NCBI GenBank assembly: GCA_030526045.1
Contig: JAUNDN010000021.1
Location: 1 to 44,956 of the forward strand
Direction: 5' to 3'
DNA: 44,956 nt
DNA from: Bacillota bacterium
Lineage (GTDB): Bacteria; Bacillota; Clostridia; Lachnospirales; Lachnospiraceae
Each line of letters opens with the position of its first letter. Position 1 is the first letter of the stretch. A program made the translations under genes and the position numbers. The notes below the pieces were generated by a model. The model was not told the origin of the DNA and did not search any database. It saw only the letters and a list, made by a program, of their open reading frames with translations. Shown here one piece after another: positions 7,639 to 15,785 of the stretch.

Positions 7639-9123
7639 TTATGCAAAAGGATTCTCAGACTTGTAAAGCATTCCCTTAGGCTGATTGAAGCCGATCTCGT
7701 CAAGCTCTACACCAATATACTTAAATACCTCGTACAGAGCCTTTCCGTAATGTCCGAATGCAACTGCGCCGTGATGAGGATAGTTGCCTTCAATCAGAAC
7801 ATGGCGATAGAAACGTCCCATCTCAGGAATAGCAAACACACCAATTCCACCGAAGGATTTGGTTGCTACCGGAAGAACCTCACCATGAGCAATGTAAGCA
7901 CGCAGCTTGCAGTCTGCTGTAGACTGGAGACGGTAGAAGGTAATTTCACCGGGAACAATATCTCCCTCAAGTGTACCGTTTGTAACCTCTTCGGGAAGTG
8001 CTCTTGCCATGATCATCTGGTTCTTCATGCTGCAGAATGCCAGTTTCTTGGAGTTTGTATTTCCACAATGGAAGCCCATGAATGTATCCTGATGTGTGTA
8101 ATCGAATTTACCCTTGATGGATTCCTCATACATATCATCCGGTACGGAGTTGTTGATATCAAGCAGAGTTACAATATCGTTGCTTACAGCAGTACCGATG
8201 AACTCGCTCAAGCATCCGTAAATATCAACCTCACAGGATACAGGGATTCCCATACCGGTAAGACGGCTGTTTACATAGCAGGGTACAAAACCGAACTGTG
8301 TCTGGAATGCAGGCCAGCACTTGCCGGCAATTGCAACATACTCACGATAGCCCTTATGTGCTTCTACCCAGTCAAGCAGTGTCAACTCATACTGAGCAAG
8401 CTTGCTTAAGATTTCGGGTTTCTGGTTTCCGGCACCCAGTTCTTCTTCCATTTCCTTAACCTTGGCAGGAATTCTCTCATCGCCTTCGTGCTTGTTGAAT
8501 GCTTCAAACAGATCCAGCTCAGAGTTCTCTTCAATCTCAACGCCTAAATTGTAAAGCTGCTTGATAGGAGCGTTACATGCAAGGAAGTTGAGCGGTCTGG
8601 GACCGAAGCTGATGATCTTCAGGCTCTTTAATCCAACGATTGCTCTTGCAATCGGTACAAATTCATTGATCATATCAGCACATTCTGCTGCAGTTCCTAC
8701 GGGATACTCAGGAATATAAGCCTTGATGTTGCGAAGCTTTAAGTTGTAGCTTGCATTCAGCATACCGCAGTAAGCATCACCACGTCCGCCGATCAGATCA
8801 TTCTGAGATTCCTCAGCTGCCGCAATGAACATGGAAGGTCCGTCAAAATGCTTTGCCAAAAGGGTTTCAGCAATTTCAGGACCAAAGTTTCCGAGATAAA
8901 CGCAAAGTGCGTTACAGCCTGCTTTCTTGATGTCCTCAAGAGCCTGAACCATGTGAATTTCACTTTCTACGATACAGATCGGACATTCATAAATGTCTGC
9001 TGCATCATATTTTGCCTTGTAAGCCTCTACAAGTGCTTTTCTTCTGTTGACGGACAGAGACTCCGGGAAGCAGTCACGGCTTACCGCAACGATTCCGATT
9101 TTTACCTTGGGTAAATTGTTCAT
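7639..9123 (-). CDS. L-fucose/L-arabinose isomerase family protein
   Basis: This 494-residue cytoplasmic protein belongs to the fucose/arabinose isomerase fold group, which interconverts aldoses and ketoses with a divalent metal. The N-terminal half is Rossmann-like, with VKIGIVAVSRDCFPESL and NALCVYLGNFGPE. The middle has ISFGPRPLNFLACNAP, and the C-terminal third carries the metal-site region, with FMGFHCGNTNSKKL and ENPFA at the very end. Clostridial relatives are usually annotated only as fucose isomerase-like. The gene is third in an operon after xylulokinase and a DUF4867 protein, so its product is probably a ketopentose for the kinase. Whether the substrate is D-arabinose, L-fucose, D-xylose or another sugar cannot be told. 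Ribosome binding site AGGAGG, then the operon terminator. Confidence 0.85.
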   Translation of the reverse strand: MNNLPKVKIGIVAVSRDCFPESLSVNRRKALVEAYKAKYDAADIYECPICIVESEIHMVQALEDIKKAGCNALCVYLGNFGPEIAETLLAKHFDGPSMFIAAAEESQNDLIGGRGDAYCGMLNASYNLKLRNIKAYIPEYPVGTAAECADMINEFVPIARAIVGLKSLKIISFGPRPLNFLACNAPIKQLYNLGVEIEENSELDLFEAFNKHEGDERIPAKVKEMEEELGAGNQKPEILSKLAQYELTLLDWVEAHKGYREYVAIAGKCWPAFQTQFGFVPCYVNSRLTGMGIPVSCEVDIYGCLSEFIGTAVSNDIVTLLDINNSVPDDMYEESIKGKFDYTHQDTFMGFHCGNTNSKKLAFCSMKNQMIMARALPEEVTNGTLEGDIVPGEITFYRLQSTADCKLRAYIAHGEVLPVATKSFGGIGVFAIPEMGRFYRHVLIEGNYPHHGAVAFGHYGKALYEVFKYIGVELDEIGFNQPKGMLYKSENPFA

Positions 9124-9183
9124 TTGATGTTCCTCCTGTAATTATTTATATTAAATTTCATTTCTGTATCATTTTGGTACCTA

Positions 9184-9807
9184 TTACTCATTGATGCAAA
9201 GGTTCTTTCCTACAAGTCCCATAGGGCTTCCTGCCGGGAGTCCTCCTTCAGGATGTCCCAACAGCCATTTATTCTTAGCGGTGATGTGACTGTCCTCACC
9301 ACCCTGGTGAGAGTCCTCAAGCGCTAAATTGGTTCCCTTGGGCAACACGATTCCTACCTTGAAGCCTGCACCATTCACGCCACAGGGTGCATAGTGAAGG
9401 GTCGTTGCATACACCTCTACCGCAGTTCCCTTGGGTACCAAAAATGCCTCAACCAGAGAAGTGTCATAGGTAAAGTCCTCTGTGATATCCTGTTGGCTTC
9501 CCAGCATCAGAATGGCATCGGTAGCTGCTACATTGATTTCAGAATCCCTGTGATACTCAAGCGCATTCAACATGGAATTGTGTCCGTTGCAGTATCCGAT
9601 CTGAATCGGCATCTCCCCGTAAGCCTTAGAAGACAGTTCCTTCATTACCGGAAGGGCCTCGAGCTCCGGAAGACCGGGAACGTAGTCTACGCCATCGGGA
9701 AGAGGCGTGCACTCCTCCATCTTGGCGACCAGCTCTGAAAAATCAATGCCTTTTACAATCTTTCCGTACTTCTTAAAACGGTCGTCTGTTACACTGTAAA
9801 CTTTCAT
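9184..9807 (-). CDS. DUF4867 family protein
   Basis: This 207-residue soluble protein is recognised as DUF4867, a family of about 200 residues found mainly in Firmicutes and without a proven reaction that I know. The predicted fold is rich in beta strands, and the segment EVYATTLHYAPCGVNGAG together with KVGIVLPKGTN looks like part of a cupin-type barrel, as in several sugar isomerases and lyases. Candidate metal or active-site residues are in HNSMLNALEYHRDSEIN and LHYAPC. It sits between xylulokinase (24 bases upstream) and the isomerase-family gene (60 bases downstream), so it most likely acts on the same sugar, for example as a mutarotase, epimerase or second isomerase. That role is inference from context. 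Ribosome binding site GAAAGGA. Confidence 0.85.
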   Translation of the reverse strand: MKVYSVTDDRFKKYGKIVKGIDFSELVAKMEECTPLPDGVDYVPGLPELEALPVMKELSSKAYGEMPIQIGYCNGHNSMLNALEYHRDSEINVAATDAILMLGSQQDITEDFTYDTSLVEAFLVPKGTAVEVYATTLHYAPCGVNGAGFKVGIVLPKGTNLALEDSHQGGEDSHITAKNKWLLGHPEGGLPAGSPMGLVGKNLCINE

Positions 9808-9831
9808 TTCTGTCGTCCTTTCTTAAATATT

Positions 9832-11301
9832 TTACTTAATGATTTCAAACAAAGGCTTGCAGGCGGGATAAATCTCCTTGAACTGCTGATATCTTTCCTC
9901 ATATTTCGCCACGAGCTCGGGCTCGGGCTCAACAGTATCAACAATCTTAACAATCTTAGCCGCTGCTGCCTCAACGTTCTCATATTCGCCGCATGCTACT
10001 GCTGCCAGCATTGCGCCTCCAAGTGCAGGACCTTCCTCGCTCTCGATCACATCTACCTTCAGATTCAGGATATTGGCAATCATCTTTTTCCACAGGGGAC
10101 TCTTGGCACCGCCGCCACAGATTTTCGTTCGCTCAAGCTTGATGCCCAGGGATTTTGCAACCTCCAGGGAATCACGAAGTGCAAATGCCACACCCTCCAG
10201 TACAGCCTGGGTCATATCTGCCCTGCTGGTATCCATCGTCATGCCGATAAAGGTTCCTCTCGCATTCGGATTATTGTGAGGGGATCTCTCTCCCATCAGA
10301 TACGGAAGGAAGTAAACATGGTTCTCACCAAGCTTTGTGATATCCTTCTGTTCCTTCGCATATTCGCTTGTACCGATAATATCCTCCATCCACCACTTGT
10401 TGCAGGATGCTGCGCTGAGCATACAGCCCATCAGATGATAATTACCGTCTGCATGTGCGAAAGCATGCAGGGCGTTGAATTTATCCACACCGAACTTCTT
10501 GGAAGAAATAAAGATCGTTCCGCTTGTACCCAGGGAAATGTTGCACATTCCTTCTCCAACAGTCCCGGTTCCTACAGCTGCCGCCGCATTGTCACCGGCA
10601 CCTGCCGCCACCTTGACCGTTGCGGGAATGCCAAGCTCACCGGCAATTTCTTCCGTAATTGTTCCGACACATTCATAACTTTCAAAAAGCTTCGGCAGCA
10701 TATCCATACTGATACCGCAGATCTCACACATCTCCTTTGACCAGCAGCGGTTCTTCACATCAAGAAGCAGCATACCGGAAGCATCAGAAACGTCCGTGCA
10801 GTGAACTCCTGTCAGCTTATAGGCGATATAATCCTTAGGAAGCATGATCTTTGCAATCTTGGCAAAGTTCTCCGGCTCTTTATTCTTTACCCACAGAATC
10901 TTGGGTGCGGTAAATCCGGTAAAAGAAATATTGGCAGTGTACTCAGAAAGCTTATCCTTTCCGATTACATTGTTTAAATAGTCACACTCTTCAAAGGTTC
11001 TTCCGTCATTCCAAAGAAGAGCCGGACGGATAACATTATCATTCTCATCCAAAATGACAAGTCCGTGCATCTGCCCTCCAAAGCTGATACCGGCAATCTG
11101 ACTCTTGTCTGCCTCCGCAATCAGTTCCTTGATCCCGGCCATTGTCTGCTCAAACCAGTCCTCCGGCTTCTGCTCCGACCAGCCCGGATTCGGAAAATAA
11201 ATTGGGTACTCCTTTGAGACAATCTTCTTAATCTTACCTTCTCCGTCCATCAGCAGCAGTTTTACTGCGCTGGTACCCAAATCAACACCTATGTACAGCA
11301 T
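9832..11301 (-). CDS. xylB: Xylulokinase
   Basis: This 489-residue FGGY-family carbohydrate kinase phosphorylates D-xylulose with ATP to D-xylulose 5-phosphate, feeding the pentose phosphate pathway. The N-terminal domain opens with IGVDLGTSAVKLLLMD (phosphate-binding loop). FGGQMHGLV is the substrate-binding motif typical of XylB. AGAGDNAAAAVGTG carries the catalytic Asp, and ICGGGAKSPLWKKMIA is the adenosine-binding motif. Length is normal. It is the first gene of a three-gene operon with the DUF4867 protein and the isomerase-family protein, starting after AAAGGAGGG. A related ketopentose such as L-xylulose or D-ribulose is an alternative substrate, because the neighbouring isomerase is not XylA. 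Confidence 0.93.
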   Translation of the reverse strand: MLYIGVDLGTSAVKLLLMDGEGKIKKIVSKEYPIYFPNPGWSEQKPEDWFEQTMAGIKELIAEADKSQIAGISFGGQMHGLVILDENDNVIRPALLWNDGRTFEECDYLNNVIGKDKLSEYTANISFTGFTAPKILWVKNKEPENFAKIAKIMLPKDYIAYKLTGVHCTDVSDASGMLLLDVKNRCWSKEMCEICGISMDMLPKLFESYECVGTITEEIAGELGIPATVKVAAGAGDNAAAAVGTGTVGEGMCNISLGTSGTIFISSKKFGVDKFNALHAFAHADGNYHLMGCMLSAASCNKWWMEDIIGTSEYAKEQKDITKLGENHVYFLPYLMGERSPHNNPNARGTFIGMTMDTSRADMTQAVLEGVAFALRDSLEVAKSLGIKLERTKICGGGAKSPLWKKMIANILNLKVDVIESEEGPALGGAMLAAVACGEYENVEAAAAKIVKIVDTVEPEPELVAKYEERYQQFKEIYPACKPLFEIIK

Positions 11302-11344
11302 GATAACCCTCCTTTAATATGTACTGCATAGCCACTATAAAAAT

Positions 11345-11399
11345 ATTGTATAAAAAACACGCTCGCGATACTACTCAATAATTGCTAAATAATAAGCAA
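11345..11399 (-). promoter_or_regulatory. Promoter region of the xylulokinase operon with an inverted repeat
   Basis: On the minus strand TACAAT (11345-11350) is a good -10, but the hexamer at the -35 spacing is poor, which suggests activation. Further upstream TTGCT and AGCAA (11382-11386 and 11395-11399) form an inverted repeat with an eight-base gap, at the distance where activators often bind. ATTGCTAA here also occurs upstream of the GH3 gene at 31302. Confidence 0.4.
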
Positions 11400-11419
11400 A
11401 AAACATGCGTCATGGATGA

Positions 11420-12085
11420 TCAGCCGGTAATTCTCCGATCCAGCTTTCTGGAAAGTCTGGTTCCGATAATCTGTAAGATCTGTACCAGGGCTACCAGGAG
11501 TACGACCGTCACAATCATGATATCTGCCTGATACCTGTAATATCCGTAGCGGATGGCAATATCACCGAGACCGCCACCTCCCACAACACCTGCCATCGCG
11601 GAATAACCAAGAATGGTACCTAAGGAAATGGTTGCCCCCACGATCAGAGATGTGCGCGCCTCTGCAAGCAGTACCTTGAAAATTATGGTACCAAGTCCTG
11701 CCCCCATACTCTGTGCCGCCTCGATCACACCATGATCCACCTCAAGAAGGGAGGATTCCACCAACCTCGCCACAAAAGGTGCGGCAGCAATTGCAAGCGG
11801 TACGATCGTTGCCGTTGCACCATAGCTCCTGCCTACAATCAGCCTGGTAAATGGAATGATCAGCATCAATAAGATCAGGAAAGGAATGCTTCTTACGATA
11901 TTTACCACAACGTCCAGTATCTTAAATACAATTTTGTTCGGCTTCAGTCCTCCCGGTGCTGTAACTACCAGGATAATTCCCATCGGAAGCCCAAGCGCAT
12001 AGGCAATCAGGGTGGATACCAGTGTCATATAGAGCGTCACCCCTGTGCCTTCCGCAATCATCATAATTGTCTGACTATCCCACAT
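11420..12085 (-). CDS. metI: Methionine ABC transporter permease MetI
   Basis: This 221-residue membrane protein has five to six hydrophobic segments and the binding-protein-dependent permease fold. It forms the channel of the MetNIQ D/L-methionine importer. Family features are TLVSTLIAYALGLPMG near the front, the coupling-helix region AAQSMGAGLGTIIFKVLL after DHGVIE, and YSAMAGVVGGGGLGDIAIRYGY near the end. The frame can open nine bases earlier at a TTG, but GGAGG is only three bases from that TTG. The ATG at 12085 is chosen with some doubt. The start overlaps the end of metN, as expected for coupled translation. No MetQ binding-protein gene is seen in the window. Confidence 0.93.
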   Translation of the reverse strand: MWDSQTIMMIAEGTGVTLYMTLVSTLIAYALGLPMGIILVVTAPGGLKPNKIVFKILDVVVNIVRSIPFLILLMLIIPFTRLIVGRSYGATATIVPLAIAAAPFVARLVESSLLEVDHGVIEAAQSMGAGLGTIIFKVLLAEARTSLIVGATISLGTILGYSAMAGVVGGGGLGDIAIRYGYYRYQADIMIVTVVLLVALVQILQIIGTRLSRKLDRRITG

Positions 12086-13088
12086 AATTATCAAGTTCCT
12101 CCACTTCCAGTTTTCTGTTCTTCAAATATTGTATCATTTTTTCTGCGACTGCTTCCTCCTCCGGCAGCTGCAGGATCATTTGTCCATGCGCCACGCCACC
12201 GATATCCTGTGTATCGGCAAGAAGAATATTGACCGGTGTATTGCAGGCAAGAACCATATTGGCAATCACCGGTTCATAGGATGAATTGCTGGAAAATACA
12301 ATTCGGATGCATCTCTTTCCCCGCATCTCTTCATAGGGCTTTCCTTCTCCCCGGAACACCAGCTTCTTGGCTGCCTTGCTCTTCGGTCTTGAGAATACCT
12401 CCTCCACCGTCCCCGTCTCTGCAAGACTTCCCTCATCAATAATGGCAACATGGCTGCAGATTTCCTGTACAACAGTCATCTCATGGGTAATGATCACAAT
12501 GGTGATTCCGTACTTTTCATTGATTTCCTTAAGAAGTGCCAGAATCGCCTTGGTTGTCGTAGGATCCAGGGCACTGGTGGCCTCATCGCAAAGAAGAATT
12601 TTCGGGTTGGTGGCAAGGGCTCTTGCAATCGCCACCCTCTGCTTTTGTCCGCCGGAAAGCTGTGCCGGATATGCCAGTTCCTTCTGGGTAAGTCCTACGA
12701 TCTCAAGCAGCTCCCTGGCTCTCTTAACAGCATCTTTTCTTGGTGTATTGGTAATCTCCATGGGAAAGCAGATGTTGTCAAGCACAGTTCTTTGCATCAA
12801 CAGATTAAAATGCTGGAAGATCATCGAAATCTGGGTACGCACCTTTCTCAGCTCGCTGTCCTTAAGGGTAGATAAATCCTTCCCTTCTATCAGAACTGTT
12901 CCGCTTGTGGGGCGCTCCAGGAAGTTCAGGCATCTTACCAGCGTAGATTTCCCCGCACCGCTCATACCGATGATTCCATATATTTCTCCCTTATGGATGT
13001 CCAGGTTAATTCCCTTCAGGGCTTCTACCGTGTTGTCCTTGCCCACAAAGGTCTTTGTGACATCCTTAATCTGAATCATTGTCTCCAT
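12075..13088 (-). CDS. metN: Methionine ABC transporter ATP-binding protein MetN
   Basis: This 337-residue ATPase drives methionine import. Walker A is GMSGAGKST, the signature is LSGGQKQRVAIARAL, and Walker B is ILLCDEATSALDP. After the ATPase domain (about residues 1-240) comes a NIL domain (about 260-335), the regulatory part that binds methionine and causes trans-inhibition in MetN. This domain makes the assignment specific. It is followed by metI with an overlap. The promoter upstream is a good housekeeping type, and no SAM riboswitch fits in the short leader. The binding protein must be encoded elsewhere. Confidence 0.96.
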   Translation of the reverse strand: METMIQIKDVTKTFVGKDNTVEALKGINLDIHKGEIYGIIGMSGAGKSTLVRCLNFLERPTSGTVLIEGKDLSTLKDSELRKVRTQISMIFQHFNLLMQRTVLDNICFPMEITNTPRKDAVKRARELLEIVGLTQKELAYPAQLSGGQKQRVAIARALATNPKILLCDEATSALDPTTTKAILALLKEINEKYGITIVIITHEMTVVQEICSHVAIIDEGSLAETGTVEEVFSRPKSKAAKKLVFRGEGKPYEEMRGKRCIRIVFSSNSSYEPVIANMVLACNTPVNILLADTQDIGGVAHGQMILQLPEEEAVAEKMIQYLKNRKLEVEELDNYVG

Positions 13089-13150
13089 TATTCACATAAC
13101 CTCATTTCTTCTCAATATACGCTTCTAAGCTGTCTTTCTTGTGCTTATTT

Positions 13151-13179
13151 ATCATAACATAAAGCCGAAACCCTTGCAA
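13151..13179 (-). promoter_or_regulatory. Promoter of metNI
   Basis: On the minus strand TTGCAA (13174-13179), a 17-base spacer and TATGAT (13151-13156) match the housekeeping consensus at four and five of six positions. The start codon of metN is about 63 bases downstream. Confidence 0.6.
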
Positions 13180-13184
13180 TGCAG

Positions 13185-13195
13185 GAAACCGTTTC
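13185..13195. promoter_or_regulatory. Palindrome between the divergent metN and carbamate kinase promoters
   Basis: GAAAC-C-GTTTC is a perfect 5-1-5 palindrome located between the two -35 elements. It loosely resembles a CcpA cre site but mismatches the central CG, so it is noted only as a possible operator. Confidence 0.3.
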
Positions 13196-13199
13196 ATAC

Positions 13200-13228
13200 T
13201 GTACAAAGCGCGACGATTTTGCTATACT
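13200..13228 (+). promoter_or_regulatory. Promoter of the carbamate kinase gene
   Basis: TGTACA (13200-13205), a 17-base spacer and TATACT (13223-13228) preceded by TGC form an extended -10 promoter. The leader to the start codon is about 50 bases. Confidence 0.6.
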
Positions 13229-13285
13229 AATCTATATTTGTTGTATGGATTTGATTCTAATTATCATAGAAAGAGGGGTATCATA

Positions 13286-14221
13286 ATGAGTAACAAAAAA
13301 GCAGTTGTTTCTCTGGGACATAACGCACTTGGCTATACAACCCTGCAGCAATGGGATGCTGTTAAATTTACTGCAAAGGCACTTGCCGATCTGGTAGAAG
13401 CAGGCTATCAGCTGACAATTACGCACAGCAACGGTCCACAGATCAGTATGATCCACAAGGCAATGACCGAGCTTCGCCGCCTCTATATCGATTATACTCC
13501 CGCACCGATGTGCGTCTGCTCAGCCATGAGCCAGGGCTATGTGGGATATGATATCCAGAATTCCCTGAAAGCAGAGCTGTTAAGCCGTGGAATCAGCAAG
13601 ACGGTTTCTACCATTCTGACGCAGGTAACCGTTGATCCTTATGATGAGGCATTCTATGAACCCACCAAGCTCATCGGCAGGTACATGTCCGCAGAAGATG
13701 CTGAAATTGAAACCAAAAAGGGAAATTATGTTTATGAAGAACCGGGCAAGGGCTTCCGCCGTATCATTGCTGCACCTAAGCCCATAGACATTGTGGAAAT
13801 TGAAGCAATCCGTGCTCTGGTAGAAGCAGATCAGATCGTCATCGCCTGCGGTGGCGGCGGGATTCCGGTCATCGAACAGAAGCACGCCTTAAAGGGTGCC
13901 TCCGCGGTCATTGAAAAGGATGCCATTGCAGGTAAGCTTGCAGCTGATTTAAAGGCAGACCAGTTGATTATTCTGACCTCTGTACCCAATGTTTATAAAA
14001 ACTTCGGAACGGACGATCAGCAGGCAGTCTCCTCTCTTACCGTAAGTGAAGCGCAAAAAATGATCGCAGAAAGCGAATTCGGAAAGGGTACCATGCTTCC
14101 CAAAATCGAAGCTGCGATCACATACCTGAATGCCAACAAAGACGGCAGTGTACTGATTACTTCTCTGGAGGCAGTAAGTGATGCCTTAAGAGGCAAGGCA
14201 GGCACAGTCATTACCGCATAA
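13286..14221 (+). CDS. arcC: Carbamate kinase
   Basis: This 311-residue cytoplasmic enzyme makes ATP from carbamoyl phosphate and ADP, the last step of arginine, agmatine or purine/allantoin fermentation routes. The amino-acid-kinase fold is clear: HSNGPQ, VIACGGGGIPVIE, VIEKDAIAGKLAADL with the nucleotide/substrate Lys and Asp, and GTMLPKIEAAI. The opening loop, normally LGGNA, reads SLGHNALG, so a glycine is replaced by histidine. The frame opens earlier at a TTG (13238), but the strong site AGAGGGGT before the ATG at 13286 and the family length fix the start. No arcA, arcB or carbamoyltransferase gene is adjacent. It lies divergent from metNI and convergent with the aldolase gene, 17 bases apart. 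Confidence 0.93.
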   Translation: MSNKKAVVSLGHNALGYTTLQQWDAVKFTAKALADLVEAGYQLTITHSNGPQISMIHKAMTELRRLYIDYTPAPMCVCSAMSQGYVGYDIQNSLKAELLSRGISKTVSTILTQVTVDPYDEAFYEPTKLIGRYMSAEDAEIETKKGNYVYEEPGKGFRRIIAAPKPIDIVEIEAIRALVEADQIVIACGGGGIPVIEQKHALKGASAVIEKDAIAGKLAADLKADQLIILTSVPNVYKNFGTDDQQAVSSLTVSEAQKMIAESEFGKGTMLPKIEAAITYLNANKDGSVLITSLEAVSDALRGKAGTVITA

Positions 14222-14238
14222 AAACCACATTATCCGGA

Positions 14239-14934
14239 TCAGGGGGTTCTGACTGCTTCCGGGTGCGTTGCCGGGTGTCTCCCCGGCATGCCCGATTTTT
14301 TCCTGATCTCGTAAATATCCTCCACCTGCTTTGCGCTCAGCTCACGGACGGCTCCGAGGCAATGTGTCTGGTAGAGAATCCGGGCATAAAATTCCAGCGA
14401 TTCCATCTTGTAATAAGCATTCATCAAGGATGATCCATAGGCGAGTGCACCATGATTTGCCAGTAACATGGCATCATAAAACGGAAGGTATTGTGCAACG
14501 GCATCCGGCACCTCCTTTGTAGAGGGGGTTCCATAGCCCGCCACCGGTACCCTGCCGAGGGTCAGAACCGCTTCCGCCAGAACGGGCTTCTCAAGAGGTA
14601 TCCCCGCCGCTGCAAATGTAGTTGCATAGGGCGGATGGGCATGTACCACAGCCTGCACATCAGGGCGCTCCCGGTATACCCGCATATGCATTTTCATTTC
14701 TGAAGACGGTTTATAAACTCCGTTTTCTTCAAGAAGCTTCCCTTCCCCATCGATCCTGCAAATACATTCCGGAGTCATAAAGCCTTTACTTACACCTGTT
14801 GGTGTGCAGAGAAATTCCTTATCACTCAGCTTTACCGAAAAATTCCCATCGTTTGCGGCAACCATGCCTCTTTCATAGACACGCCTTCCGATTTCACACA
14901 TTTCCTGTCTGATTGTAAGCTCATTCATATTCAT
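14239..14934 (-). CDS. Class II aldolase, L-fuculose-phosphate aldolase-like
   Basis: This 231-residue zinc-dependent enzyme of the aldolase/adducin family cleaves a phosphorylated ketose to dihydroxyacetone phosphate and an aldehyde. Visible family features are VAANDGNFSVKL near residue 26, PTGVSKG for phosphate binding, SSEMKMH with the catalytic Glu, HAHPPYATTFA with two zinc His, and LANHGALAYG with the third His. L-fuculose 1-phosphate, L-rhamnulose 1-phosphate, or 5-deoxy-sugar phosphates of the DHAP shunt could be substrates. Its neighbours do not decide. It begins eight bases after the ABC-2 permease stop codon with AAAGG as ribosome binding site, so it is probably the last gene of the GntR operon. 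The C-terminal tail is short and proline-rich. Confidence 0.9.
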   Translation of the reverse strand: MNMNELTIRQEMCEIGRRVYERGMVAANDGNFSVKLSDKEFLCTPTGVSKGFMTPECICRIDGEGKLLEENGVYKPSSEMKMHMRVYRERPDVQAVVHAHPPYATTFAAAGIPLEKPVLAEAVLTLGRVPVAGYGTPSTKEVPDAVAQYLPFYDAMLLANHGALAYGSSLMNAYYKMESLEFYARILYQTHCLGAVRELSAKQVEDIYEIRKKSGMPGRHPATHPEAVRTP

Positions 14935-14942
14935 TTCATCCT

Positions 14943-15785
14943 TTACTCCAGTTCAAGCTGTCTGCGGATCAGATATTCGCTAAGGAAATACAATCCCACA
15001 GCTAAAATCGCATAAACTGCCGAAATAACAAAGTACATCGGCGTATAAAGTGCAAAGACAGACATTTCCGAAGCATCCGTATGGTTTGCGGCAAACACCA
15101 CTTTGAGCATCATCGGAAACATGATTACCATAACGATGATCTGCATGACGGAGTAAAATCCAAAATAAGCGCCGATTGCCCCTAATATTCTGTGCTTTCG
15201 CACCATCTGCCCTAAGTTGATTGCGCCCATGATCAGCAGGGAACCGCCTACCGCACCTGTCAGCATCATACACCCAAGGCTTGCAAGGAATCCCCACATT
15301 CCTTCGAAGTAGGGAGAATTCAAAAGTTCTCTCAATTCTCCAAGAGCGTCCATAAATTCTGCAGTAAAGATACTTGTTCTGGTTGTCAGCCCAAACAGCA
15401 TAATTACATAAAAGATCATCATCGCCACAAATACTGCAATTCCCGAGATCAAATTCCAAACACTCATCACGATCGTCTTACTAAGGAGCAGATCTCTTCC
15501 CTTCACCGGAAGGGTATGTGTCAGATAGCCCTCATCCGTATACATGCTTTTGTAATATCTGACGGTCAGATAAATCACGATTCCAAAGCTTGTAGCAATC
15601 ATTGCTGCAAAGAAAAGCAGCATCAGCATGACTGCCGAAAGAGGAAGTCCGATCCAGTCACTTTCCCATATCGGAAACAGGAATGGAATTCCTGCCATTA
15701 CCGATGCAACCATCAGTGCGCCAATCAAAAGTGTCGGTACCTTCCACACTGCCTTCCACTCATGCCTTAATAATTTTCCTAACAT
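14943..15785 (-). CDS. ABC-2 type transporter permease
   Basis: This 280-residue membrane protein has about six hydrophobic segments in the layout of ABC-2 permeases. The N-terminus LRHEWKAVWK is a typical amphipathic entry helix. YKSMYTDEGYLTHTLPVKG with LLLSKTIV is the conserved cytoplasmic loop that in related transporters contacts the ATPase. Together with the ATPase gene that overlaps it by seven bases it should form an export or signalling transporter. In YtrA-type operons such transporters respond to cell-wall-active compounds. The substrate here is unknown. The class II aldolase follows after eight bases. Confidence 0.85.
   Translation of the reverse strand: MLGKLLRHEWKAVWKVPTLLIGALMVASVMAGIPFLFPIWESDWIGLPLSAVMLMLLFFAAMIATSFGIVIYLTVRYYKSMYTDEGYLTHTLPVKGRDLLLSKTIVMSVWNLISGIAVFVAMMIFYVIMLFGLTTRTSIFTAEFMDALGELRELLNSPYFEGMWGFLASLGCMMLTGAVGGSLLIMGAINLGQMVRKHRILGAIGAYFGFYSVMQIIVMVIMFPMMLKVVFAANHTDASEMSVFALYTPMYFVISAVYAILAVGLYFLSEYLIRRQLELE

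Noticed and set aside
7750-8409. 219-codon plus-strand open frame
   Set aside because: Antisense to the isomerase-family gene, with no ribosome binding site and a Cys-rich random-looking product.
13089-13150. SAM riboswitch before metN
   Set aside because: The leader from the promoter at 13151 is only about 60 bases and shows no S-box helices, so it is too short.
13185-13195. CcpA cre site
   Set aside because: The palindrome lacks the central CG and the flanking T of the cre consensus; kept only as a possible operator.
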